Positions 1-6,246 of a stretch of 6,246 nt of DNA are shown piece after piece. The position numbers were made by a program, and so were the translations under genes. Position 1 is the first letter of the stretch; every line of letters begins with the position of its first letter. Source of the DNA: Smithellaceae bacterium (GTDB lineage: Bacteria; Desulfobacterota; Syntrophia; Syntrophales; Smithellaceae). The notes below the pieces were generated by a model. That model had not been told where the DNA came from, ran no database searches, and saw only the letters and a program-made list of their open reading frames with translations. Location: contig JAQVLL010000130.1 of assembly GCA_028704195.1 (NCBI GenBank), positions 1-6,246 of the forward strand, written 5' to 3'.

Positions 1-1498
1 GCGTCTGGTATCCTTTCTCTTCCGAGCCTGTTTCAATATCGGTTACACGGTCAAAAATCACCCGCCGCGGATTGTATGTGAAACGCAGACCGGAAACCTG
101 CAGATAATAATCATCACCCTTGATGGGTCTGACGCTGGTCAGGATTTCCAGCGCCCTTTTCAGTTCATACCCATACAGGTAAAAGGATAGCAGCGGATAG
201 CCCATGGTGTTGTCCACGCCAATTCCCAGGGGAATCGTTCGGAAAAGGTCGCCGACGGTTACCTTCCCGGTAACGCCCCGGATGAGGTCGTCGCGGATAA
301 CGCCGTTGGATTCTACGGCTACCACCACCCGGCTTGACGGATCATTTTTGTCTGAGTCAACGGAATTGACATACCAGCGGATGGAATCCGCCAGCAGGTT
401 GCCCAGCGGCGATTCTTCGGTCAGGATGTTGAGATCAAATTTTGTTTCCGCGATTACCTGATCGTAAGATAAACGAGCGGGCGCAAGCAGGCGGCGGTTG
501 ATGTTTTGCTTGAATGCGTCGATCATCGCCTGAATTTTTTCGTCCCCGGCTATCGAACTGTTGACCGGAACAATGGTGTATTTTTTTAACTGCACCTTAC
601 CGCTGTTTACGGCAATGTCCAGAACCCCAACCTGTTTTCCATAACACCAGGCCTGAACAATGATCGTCCCGTTGACATGAATAGGTTTGTCCAGTTTGGT
701 GTGCGTATGTCCGCTTACGATAACGTCAATGCCTTTGACTTTGCGTGCCAGCAGCTCGTCTTCGGATTTTTTGGGGTCATCATTCAGACCGCCATGTGAC
801 AGGCAGATGACCAGATCCACTTTTTCCTTATTGCGCAGCACATCCACCATATCGCGCGCGACATCGACGGGGTCGAGAAAAGTCAGGGGTTTGGCGAAGG
901 GCGACACTTCAATGGCGTCTTTCCCCAGCATTCCAAAGATGCCGATCCTGACGCCGCCACGTTCCCAAACAGTATAATTTTTCACACCCGCATTCAAAAA
1001 AGCTTTTTCCAGCGAAGCCACGACCGGATTATTGCGGTCAAACACTGCTCCCGCAAAAACAATCTGCGGTATGGGCCCTCTCAATTTTGCGGTTTTTAAA
1101 GTGGCCGCCAGCCCCGCGGGCTTCAGATCAAATTCATGGTTGCCCAGCGTGACGACATCATAACCCATTGCGGAAAGCAGACGCAGTTCATAAGCTTCTT
1201 CCCGATTGAGCATATGGAAGAGAGATCCCATTGTGTAATCGCCTGCGTCGACAACAAGAACCGGCTGAAGTCTCTCCTTTTTTATGTTTTTGATCACTGT
1301 GGCAACACGCGACCAGCCGCCCTGCGTCTTATCCACGTCAATGGCAAATGGCCGGTAATCGATTTCCGGGGAAAAACCCTGAACATGAGAGTGCATGTCA
1401 TTGGTGTGGACAATGGTTAAAAGTTGCTCGGCGGCAAACGTATTGTTTGCTAAGAATAATATGTTGACCAGGATGATCGTGATGCGCATCAGTTTCAT
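1..1498 (-). CDS. secreted 5'-nucleotidase / UshA-family metallophosphatase, C-terminus cut by window edge
   Basis: The frame is open from the ATG at 1498 to the left edge (499 codons, no stop). It encodes a two-domain 5'-nucleotidase of the UshA/YfkN type, which hydrolyses nucleotides or related phosphoesters outside the cytoplasm. Visible features: signal peptide at residues 1-22/23 (K/R head, core ITIILVNILFLA, c-region NNTFA-A); metallophosphatase motifs TNDMHSH (32-38), DAGD (84-87), GNHEFD (119-124), LSHGG (233-237) and GHTHTK (263-268), which supply the two-metal ligands and catalytic His; and C-terminal substrate-domain signatures SPLGNLLADSIR (363-374), ESNGVIRDDL (396-405) and GDLFRTIPLG (416-425). 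Full family members are about 500-550 residues, so only the last part is missing. It begins 20 bases after the hflX stop, probably cotranscribed. The Shine-Dalgarno before ATG 1498 is weak (GGGA). A TTG at 1522, overlapping the hflX TGA and preceded by AAGAGG, would add eight residues and is a real alternative. The substrate cannot be told from sequence. Confidence 0.93.
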   Translation of the reverse strand, partial: MKLMRITIILVNILFLANNTFAAEQLLTIVHTNDMHSHVQGFSPEIDYRPFAIDVDKTQGGWSRVATVIKNIKKERLQPVLVVDAGDYTMGSLFHMLNREEAYELRLLSAMGYDVVTLGNHEFDLKPAGLAATLKTAKLRGPIPQIVFAGAVFDRNNPVVASLEKAFLNAGVKNYTVWERGGVRIGIFGMLGKDAIEVSPFAKPLTFLDPVDVARDMVDVLRNKEKVDLVICLSHGGLNDDPKKSEDELLARKVKGIDVIVSGHTHTKLDKPIHVNGTIIVQAWCYGKQVGVLDIAVNSGKVQLKKYTIVPVNSSIAGDEKIQAMIDAFKQNINRRLLAPARLSYDQVIAETKFDLNILTEESPLGNLLADSIRWYVNSVDSDKNDPSSRVVVAVESNGVIRDDLIRGVTGKVTVGDLFRTIPLGIGVDNTMGYPLLSFYLYGYELKRALEILTSVRPIKGDDYYLQVSGLRFTYNPRRVIFDRVTDIETGSEEKGYQT

Positions 1499-1518
1499 GA
1501 TTTTTTCCCGCTTGAAGT

Positions 1519-2997
1519 TCAAGTCCCCTCTTCCCTAGCATAAAAAGACTTTCCTGAAAAGTTTGTATTGGGCAGCGCTGCTTCGATTTTTTCCAAAAGC
1601 CCGAAAAGAGAGGTCTTGTCCGGGGCGGAAACGGCGACGGCGTTATAACGTTTACTGATATCTGCCAGTAAATCCATGTTCTCAAAGAGGTCGGCTTTGT
1701 TGAAAACCCGAATGCACGGTTTCCGGGATATTTCAAGTTCCTCCAGGATATATTCAACGGCGGCAATCTGTTCTTCAAATTGGGGATTGCTGACGTCTAT
1801 GACATGCACAAGCAGATCAGCTTCATTAAGCTCATCGAGCGTTGCTCTGAAGGCGCTGAAAAGTTCTCTGGGCAGTTTGCGGATGAAACCAACCGTGTCG
1901 GTGATTACCGCCTCCGTATCGCGTGGAAAGCGCAGTCTCGCACTTTTCGTGTCCAGCGTGGCAAAGAGCTTGTCTTCCGCCAGAACGGCGCTTTGCGTCA
2001 GTGTGTTGAGCAGTGTCGATTTCCCCGCATTGGTATAACCGACAATGGAAATTACGGGCAGGCCCGATCGCCTCCGTCTTCCCCGGCGCTGTCCGCGTGA
2101 TTTAGTAATATCCTTTAAATCCTTTTCCAACCGGTTGATGCGTTCGCGAACGCGGCGTCGGTCAATTTCCAGCTTGGTTTCGCCGGGGCCCACTCCGCCG
2201 ATGCCGCCGGCGAGTCGGGAAAGTGACGTGTCTTTGTGCATCAGCCGCGGCAGCAGATATTTGAGCTGCGCCAGCTCCACCTGGATCTTGCCTTCCCTGC
2301 TGTGGGCGCGGTGCGCAAAGATATCCAGGATCACCTGCGTCCGGTCTAGAATTTTCAACCCTGTGAAATCACTGATGGAACGGACCTGCGCGGGCGTCAG
2401 TTCGTGGTCGAAGATCAGCAGGTTTGCGCCAATTTGAGTGGCGCGCAGATCAATATCCGACAGTTTGCCCCTGCCGACAAGATACCGTGGGTCCGGCTGG
2501 GGACGATATTGAATCTGGCTGTCAAAAACGGCCACGCCGCAGGTCTCTGCCAGCTGCCGGAGTTCTTCTAAAGAGGCTTCCGCTCCGGCAAGGGGATTTT
2601 TTTCAACCCGCACGAGAATGGCTTTTTCCGTTGCTTCGATTTTTCGCGTTTTTTGCTGTCTGGCAAATTCATCCTCCAGCGCGACGATGAAGGACAGGAA
2701 ATTCAGATCGAGGCGGTGAGGTTCTTGCGGTTCATGGATAAGCCAGTAATTTCCCTTTGGATTTTCCGGGATTAAATGGGCCCAGAAAAGCTTGCCGGGA
2801 GAGCCGTCCTCACAGACCTGAAGCGCGCCGATCAAGTCCAACCTAAGGTGTGACAAGTCCGTCATGTCTTCAGGAGAAAGTCCTTCGCCGTTTAAATGGG
2901 TGTGAATCAGGCGCAGGCCCTTAAATCGTGTGGAGGCTGCACGGAAAACGTCGAGGCTGGGGATAAATATGCCTTTGTGGTCTCCGAGAATGACCAT
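1519..2997 (-). CDS. hflX: GTPase HflX (ribosome-associated), from first canonical ATG
   Basis: Translation factor GTPase of the Obg-HflX class; characterised homologues bind the 50S subunit and split or rescue stalled ribosomes in the cytoplasm. From ATG 2997 it is 492 residues. Order: remainder of an N-terminal extra domain (1 to about 125); HflX-specific domain with PDPRYLVGRGKL (168-179) and FDHELTPAQ (196-204); glycine-rich GGIGGVGPGETKLE (264-277) and a helical coil; a very basic linker SRGQRRGRRRR (300-310); then the G domain with G1 GYTNAGKS (320-327), G2 region FATLDT (345-350), G3 DTVGF (367-371), G4 NKAD (433-436) and G5 SAP (457-459). It ends soon after the last G-domain helix, so little of the C-terminal domain seen in E. 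coli HflX is present. ATG 2997 has a good ribosome site (AAGGGAGAG ending 6 bases upstream), but homologous-looking sequence continues 63 codons further upstream, so the native protein is probably about 555 residues (see separate entry). Confidence 0.95.
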   Translation of the reverse strand: MVILGDHKGIFIPSLDVFRAASTRFKGLRLIHTHLNGEGLSPEDMTDLSHLRLDLIGALQVCEDGSPGKLFWAHLIPENPKGNYWLIHEPQEPHRLDLNFLSFIVALEDEFARQQKTRKIEATEKAILVRVEKNPLAGAEASLEELRQLAETCGVAVFDSQIQYRPQPDPRYLVGRGKLSDIDLRATQIGANLLIFDHELTPAQVRSISDFTGLKILDRTQVILDIFAHRAHSREGKIQVELAQLKYLLPRLMHKDTSLSRLAGGIGGVGPGETKLEIDRRRVRERINRLEKDLKDITKSRGQRRGRRRRSGLPVISIVGYTNAGKSTLLNTLTQSAVLAEDKLFATLDTKSARLRFPRDTEAVITDTVGFIRKLPRELFSAFRATLDELNEADLLVHVIDVSNPQFEEQIAAVEYILEELEISRKPCIRVFNKADLFENMDLLADISKRYNAVAVSAPDKTSLFGLLEKIEAALPNTNFSGKSFYAREEGT

Positions 2998-3186
2998 GCT
3001 GATCTCTCCCTTGCGGTTGATCAGCAGACCGATTTGGCGGTTGAGGGCGCTGGAGAGAAAGGATATCTCCCGGGCAAGGTCATTGCTGAGAATGCTTTCC
3101 GGCGGGATACCGCGGCGATAAAGACGTTCCAGAGATTTGATTTGCTGGGCGCCCAGCCCCGATGTATTGCCGAATATCTTATTGAT
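2998..3186 (-). other. upstream in-frame coding extension of hflX lacking a canonical start codon
   Basis: Continuing the hflX frame upstream of ATG 2997 gives 63 more sense codons that read like the conserved beginning of long HflX proteins: KIFGNTSGLG, then QQIKSLERLYRRGIPPES, SNDLAREISF and NRQIGLLINRKGEIS running directly into MVILGD. The frame is closed by TGA at 3207-3205, and no ATG, GTG or TTG occurs in it between that stop and 2997. An ATC at 3186-3184 sits 9 bases after AGGGA and could be a rare start. Otherwise the ATG at 3208, one frame away, would reach this frame if one base were removed or skipped before its TAA at 3181-3179. That the segment is coding is inferred from its family resemblance and its continuity with the domain; how it is translated is not known. 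Confidence 0.6.
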
Positions 3187-3224
3187 GGTAGACCATCCCT
3201 GTCTTCATGAGTTCCATAACGCAA

Positions 3225-3252
3225 ATTATCACAGTTTGTCCGAATTAGTCAA
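3225..3252 (-). promoter_or_regulatory. sigma70-type promoter for hflX
   Basis: On the minus strand a -35 box TTGACT (3252-3247) is followed by a 16-base spacer and a -10 box GATAAT (3230-3225) preceded by TGT, an extended -10. Each hexamer matches consensus at five of six positions. The predicted start of transcription is near 3217-3219, only about 10 bases before the out-of-frame ATG at 3208 and about 32 before the candidate ATC at 3186. The transcript would run through hflX into the 5'-nucleotidase gene. Its position fits a promoter separating this unit from the upstream transporter group. Confidence 0.55.
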
Positions 3253-3254
3253 AA

Positions 3255-3268
3255 GGCAAATGTTTGCC
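3255..3268 (-). terminator. small perfect hairpin between transporter gene and hflX promoter (weak terminator or operator)
   Basis: GGCAAA-CA-TTTGCC is a perfect inverted repeat that can form a 5-base-pair stem with a 4-base loop. On the minus strand it is followed by TTTT and preceded by TTTTTT. It lies about 85 bases after the transporter stop and directly abuts the hflX -35 box, two bases away. The stem is short and AT-rich and the U-run has only four bases, so it would be a weak intrinsic terminator; a binding site for a regulator of the adjoining promoter is equally possible. Confidence 0.3.
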
Positions 3269-3352
3269 AAAAAAGACATTGCGGGATGCAACCCGAAAAA
3301 AAAGAATATGCTGTTTCCGTTTTTTTGTGTCTTTGTGGCTCATGGAGGAACC

Positions 3353-4639
3353 TCAAGCGGAAGCTTGTTTTTTCGGGAAAGTTTCCTGAACCATCATGCT
3401 GGCGATGAGCGCTGCCAGAAGGCAGAGAAGGCACATTTTAAAAGCGGTTGAATATGCATCCACAGGATATCGGCCGTTGATGGCTCCCACAGAATCCAGA
3501 TACCAGCCGATGAGCGGCTGGCCCAGCGCGGCCCCGGCAAAGGGAAAAATATTCAGGGTGCCTGTGGCGGTGCCGGATATTTGTATCGGAAAAGAATCTT
3601 TAATTGCGGAATAGCCGACAACGACCAGGCTGGACATAAAAAAACTATAAGAAAAGCACCAGATATACAGGGCCGTTTTGGAAAAATCGCCGGTGAAAAA
3701 AGCAAGGGGGGTAAAGACGCACAGGCCGCCCAGCTGGCTCAATGCCAGAACTTTCTTTCGTGAATGAAACACCCGGTTGGAAAGCCAGCTCATCAACGGC
3801 GCTCCGATAATCATGCCGATGGCCATTGCCGATAATACAGCGCCTGCCTGTGTCCGTGTCATTCCATAGACGTGCATTAAAAAATGGCCGCCCCAGAGGC
3901 CCGTGAAGCTAAAGGTCACCAGCGATCCAAAAAAGGTGCACATGGCCATCGGCCAGAATTGCCAGCGTTTCAATACCATGATGATCCCGTGGAAAAGTCC
4001 GATCTCCTGTTCTTCACAATGGGCGGGAGCGCAGGGATTGATCGGCTGAAAACCTGCCTGCTCGGGAGTGTCGCGCACCAGAAGCCAGACCAGGCCCGAC
4101 AGGATCAGGGTCAATATCCCGATGACTATCATGCTGCCGCGCCAGGTAATCGCATCGCTCATGAGCGCGAGAGGCATGGATGCCGTGTATGCCCCGACAC
4201 CGCCCAATGACATCAAAAGGCCGCTCATGTGAACGTACTTGTCCCGCTCGAACCAGTGAGTCAGAATTTTCAGCGTCGGGATGAAGATCACCGCTACCCC
4301 CAGACCCACAAACACTCGCGCGGCAATCGCCGCTTCCACGGTATGCGCGAAGGCCAGAGCAATGGAGCCGGCCGCTCCGATGGTGAAAAAAAAGACGATG
4401 GCCCTGCGTGGTCCCCACGAGTCGGATAACAGACCGGCGGGAATCTGCATCAGTCCGTAAGGATAAAAATACGCGGAAGCGAGAATACCCATCAATGCGC
4501 CTCCGGTTTTTAAATCGGCCATCATATCCACAGCCACAACCGCGGGTGCCAGCCTGTGAAAAAAAACGAGGATGTAAGCAGCTCCGAGGAGGCCGAAGAT
4601 CAGGTAACGGTATTGAACATAGCTTATCTTATGATGCAT
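3353..4639 (-). CDS. major facilitator superfamily transporter (sugar-phosphate permease-like)
   Basis: Inner-membrane secondary transporter of 428 residues. Hydrophobicity gives 12 membrane segments, roughly at 12-34, 47-71, 80-99, 103-123, 139-160, 168-188, then a hydrophilic central loop, and 228-251, 263-286, 297-315, 323-346, 356-381 and 399-417. The MFS motif A is seen after segment 2 as GLLSDSWGPRR (69-79). Other landmarks are FFHRLAPAV in segment 1 and RDTPEQAGF at the start of the central loop, which resemble the UhpC/GlpT-like (COG2271) group. The substrate is not determined. I chose the ATG at 4639; a TTG at 4672 in the same frame would add 11 polar residues and start 10 bases after the cupin stop. 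Neither has a clear Shine-Dalgarno. It follows the cupin gene closely and is probably cotranscribed with it, which suggests, but does not show, a shared substrate pathway. Confidence 0.9.
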   Translation of the reverse strand: MHHKISYVQYRYLIFGLLGAAYILVFFHRLAPAVVAVDMMADLKTGGALMGILASAYFYPYGLMQIPAGLLSDSWGPRRAIVFFFTIGAAGSIALAFAHTVEAAIAARVFVGLGVAVIFIPTLKILTHWFERDKYVHMSGLLMSLGGVGAYTASMPLALMSDAITWRGSMIVIGILTLILSGLVWLLVRDTPEQAGFQPINPCAPAHCEEQEIGLFHGIIMVLKRWQFWPMAMCTFFGSLVTFSFTGLWGGHFLMHVYGMTRTQAGAVLSAMAIGMIIGAPLMSWLSNRVFHSRKKVLALSQLGGLCVFTPLAFFTGDFSKTALYIWCFSYSFFMSSLVVVGYSAIKDSFPIQISGTATGTLNIFPFAGAALGQPLIGWYLDSVGAINGRYPVDAYSTAFKMCLLCLLAALIASMMVQETFPKKQASA

Positions 4640-4682
4640 AAGGGAGAATCTGTATTTGTGTATTTCGTGCAAGATGATGTAA

Positions 4683-5033
4683 TCAAATTTCCGGGACGCC
4701 TGACGGAATGAGACAAACGAAAATCAATGTTTCTGAGCCTGCATTGCGGATTTGATGCTCTTCGTTTGCCTCTATCAATATTGCGTCTCCGGCGCGCGCA
4801 GAATGCCATTGCCCCGCATGGAATAATTCGCCAAAACCCGCATGGATGAAAATTTCATGCTCCCATGCGTGTGTATGCTTGGGAGTATGCCCTCCGGGAG
4901 CCACCTCAAAGAGTCGCATACAAAAGTTTTCCGCGCCGTTGTTTTTTCCGATCATGACCCGGGCGGAAACCCCCTTGGCCTGTTCGTTGTCAAAAAGGAT
5001 TGGTTTGATGGACGTATAATTTGCAATTTTCAT
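4683..5033 (-). CDS. small single-domain cupin protein
   Basis: Compact cytoplasmic beta-barrel protein of 116 residues with one cupin domain, probably binding a metal. Cupin motif 1 is at about 47-68, with GGHTPKHTHAWEHE carrying the likely metal ligands H53, H55 and E60 (or E58). Motif 2 is at about 82-97, GDAILIEANEEHQIRN, with the fourth ligand H93; its usual proline and glycine are replaced by Glu and Asn. Single-domain cupins of this size include sugar-binding, isomerase, dioxygenase and sensory proteins, so no reaction is assigned. Two ATGs lie six bases apart (5039 and 5033). AAGGA directly abuts the first but is 6 bases from the second, so 5033 is preferred; a second SD-like AGGAG lies 12 bases before 5039. 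The gene begins about 75 bases after the kinase stop with no evident terminator between, and precedes the transporter gene. Confidence 0.88.
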   Translation of the reverse strand: MKIANYTSIKPILFDNEQAKGVSARVMIGKNNGAENFCMRLFEVAPGGHTPKHTHAWEHEIFIHAGFGELFHAGQWHSARAGDAILIEANEEHQIRNAGSETLIFVCLIPSGVPEI

Positions 5034-5110
5034 AATCATTCCTTTTTTAAGCTCCTGCGGACTTAGTTTGCTGTCCTAGCCTGCAATTTCAAAAGATACC
5101 GGAATCATAA

Positions 5111-6246
5111 TCATTTATGGTCAAGGATTTCTCGCAGCTTCCTTGAAAGCTGCGCCATGGTGAAGGGTTTCTGGATAAAGCCTTTGCAGCCCGCGGCCAT
5201 AATATCTTTTGCCTGGCTGTCCACGCTGAAACCGCTCGAAAGCAGAACCTTCACGGTGGGATTTTTCTGCCGGAGAATATCAAAGGCTTCTTTGCCGCTT
5301 AACCCGGGCATAATCATGTCCAGAATGACCAGATCGATTTTTTTTCTGCTGTTCTGAAAAATATCGATTCCCTGTTTCCCGCTGGTGGCGGTCAGCACTT
5401 TATAGCCAAGTTTCTCCAGCATTTTGGAGGTGATCTCAATAATCATCTGTTCGTCGTCAATCAGCAGAATGGTTTCCACGCCCTTATGAATCCGGGTATC
5501 TTTTTTCGGTTCATCTTCCGCCTTGTTATCCGATGCCGGAAGGTAGATCGTAAACGACGTTCCGGCGGCCGGTTTGCTATCGACATTGACGTAACCGCCG
5601 TGATTTTTGATAATTCCATAAACGGAGGCCAGACCCATCCCTGTGTTTCGCCCCCGTTCTTTTGTGGAAAAGAACGGCTCAAAAATACGGGATTTGGTGT
5701 TTTCATCCATGCCGATCCCCGTGTCGGACACGGTAAGTTTTACAAATCTTTTTTGGGTTGCGTGCAAGGCGGTGATGTCCTTTTTACTCAGTTCGACATT
5801 TTCAACAGATATGCTCAGATTGCCGCCGTCGGGCATGGCCTGCCACGCGTTTACAAACAGGTTGAGAAGCACCTGATCCATCTGGCCACGGTCTATGTCT
5901 ACATGCCACAGGGAGTTTCCGATCTTATGATGAATGGAAATCTCCTTTTTCGTTCTTCCAAACATTTCCGCACTTCTCAAAACGAATTTGCCCAGGTCGG
6001 TGGAGCGCACCTCGTATTTGCCTCCGCGGGCAAAGCCCAGCAGCTGCCTGGTGAGATTCGATCCCCGGTGGACATAATCTTCCATGATCTTGAGCCGGTC
6101 ATAGAACGGGTGGGTAGCATCCATGTGCATGAGCATGATGGAAAGATTCCCGAGAATCCCCATCAGAAGATTGTTGAAATCATGGGCAATGCCCCCTGCT
6201 AGTGTGCCGATGGCCTCCAGCTTCTGGGCGCGGAGGAGTTGATCCT
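5111..6246 (-). CDS. hybrid sensor histidine kinase (HisKA-HATPase-receiver), N-terminus cut by window edge
   Basis: The frame is open to the right edge, showing the last 377 residues of a two-component kinase; the sensory part lies outside. The dimerisation/phosphoacceptor segment begins at the edge: KLEAIGTLAGGIAHDFNNLL, with the phosphorylated histidine at visible residue 21 (bases 6184-6182), an NtrB-like H-box. The ATP-binding domain has an N-box with N132 (NLFVNAWQAM), G1 SDTGIGM (173-179), F-box FEPFFSTK (188-195) and G2 NTGMGLASVYG (200-210). After a charged linker (238-255) comes a receiver domain (about 257-375) with acidic pocket D263/D264, phosphoacceptor D309 (LDMIMPG), S336/S337 and K359 (QKPF). 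All key residues are present, so both kinase and receiver should be active. The in-frame ATG at 6163 is internal, after the H-box, and is not the start. The stop is TGA at 5113-5111. Stimulus and partner are unknown; the adjacent cupin and transporter are candidate targets only by position. Confidence 0.95.
   Translation of the reverse strand, partial: DQLLRAQKLEAIGTLAGGIAHDFNNLLMGILGNLSIMLMHMDATHPFYDRLKIMEDYVHRGSNLTRQLLGFARGGKYEVRSTDLGKFVLRSAEMFGRTKKEISIHHKIGNSLWHVDIDRGQMDQVLLNLFVNAWQAMPDGGNLSISVENVELSKKDITALHATQKRFVKLTVSDTGIGMDENTKSRIFEPFFSTKERGRNTGMGLASVYGIIKNHGGYVNVDSKPAAGTSFTIYLPASDNKAEDEPKKDTRIHKGVETILLIDDEQMIIEITSKMLEKLGYKVLTATSGKQGIDIFQNSRKKIDLVILDMIMPGLSGKEAFDILRQKNPTVKVLLSSGFSVDSQAKDIMAAGCKGFIQKPFTMAQLSRKLREILDHK

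Noticed and set aside
1398..1778. Minus-strand 126-codon frame overlapping the hflX end and the nucleotidase start
   Set aside because: Out of frame with both genes, which have clear domain motifs; its translation is unlike any family I know.
3282..3295. CGGG-TTGCAT-CCCG hairpin between transporter and hflX as a terminator
   Set aside because: Only four stem pairs, and on the minus strand the T-run begins eight bases after the stem; too weak on its own.
3245..3343. Minus-strand 32-codon frame beginning MSHKDTKKRK between the transporter and hflX
   Set aside because: No Shine-Dalgarno and low-complexity composition. From memory, the plus-strand text gtgtctttgtggct resembles recurring non-coding or remnant stretches in many bacterial genomes. 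It also overlaps the hflX promoter.
3354..3373. Plus-strand hairpin CAAGC-GGAA-GCTTG followed by six T, resembling an intrinsic terminator
   Set aside because: It lies within the last codons of the transporter gene on the opposite strand, and no plus-strand gene ends there. It could limit antisense transcription, but the 5-base-pair stem is too short to call.
5042..5110. Separate promoter for the cupin gene
   Set aside because: TTGAAA at about 5085 has no acceptable -10 box at 16-18 bases, so no promoter is called.
5031..5115. Direct repeat cataatcatt at 5031-5040 and 5106-5115 flanking the kinase-cupin gap
   Set aside because: Ten AT-rich bases overlapping the cupin start and the kinase stop codon; likely chance.
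5486..6202. Long plus-strand open frame (238 codons) opposite the histidine kinase
   Set aside because: It lies entirely antisense to a kinase with all motifs intact and its translation shows no recognisable domain; a mirror effect of codon bias.

Overview
The window carries five protein genes, all on the minus strand and tightly packed; the largest gap between genes, if HflX starts at its first canonical ATG, is about 355 bases, and most of that appears to be coding. In order of transcription (right to left) they are: the C-terminal part of a hybrid sensor histidine kinase (cut by the right edge), a small cupin protein, a 12-helix major facilitator transporter, the GTPase HflX, and a secreted 5'-nucleotidase of the UshA type (cut by the left edge). 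No tRNA, rRNA, CRISPR array, insertion sequence or long repeat is visible. The plus-strand open frames are shadows of these genes.

Organism: base composition looks close to even. HflX has a long N-terminal extra domain of the kind I associate with Desulfobacterota (former Deltaproteobacteria) and some Firmicutes. The NtrB-like kinase with a C-terminal receiver and the exported 5'-nucleotidase fit a Gram-negative bacterium. A syntroph or sulfate-reducer relative (Syntrophales-like) is my best guess, at low confidence, because nothing in the window is diagnostic.

Layout: 5111-6246 kinase, 4683-5033 cupin and 3353-4639 transporter follow one another with short gaps (77 and 43 bases with the starts chosen here) and no clear terminator between them, so they may form one transcript. 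A junction at about 3225-3268 holds a small perfect hairpin and a good sigma70-type promoter that reads into hflX. hflX (1519-2997, with conserved coding sequence reaching back to about 3186) and the 5'-nucleotidase (1-1498) are 20 bases apart and are probably a second transcription unit.

The most noteworthy point is the start of hflX. The reading frame continues upstream of the first canonical ATG (2997) for about 63 codons that read like genuine HflX N-terminal sequence, yet that stretch has no ATG, GTG or TTG in frame. An ATG at the expected place (3208) is one frame off and runs into a TAA at 3181-3179. This points to a single-base indel (mutation or sequence error), a rare non-AUG start, or a +1 frameshift. 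The same N-terminal region has a JAMM-like H-x-H...S-x-x-D pattern. I see no convincing undescribed system; the rest is ordinary housekeeping, transport and signalling content.
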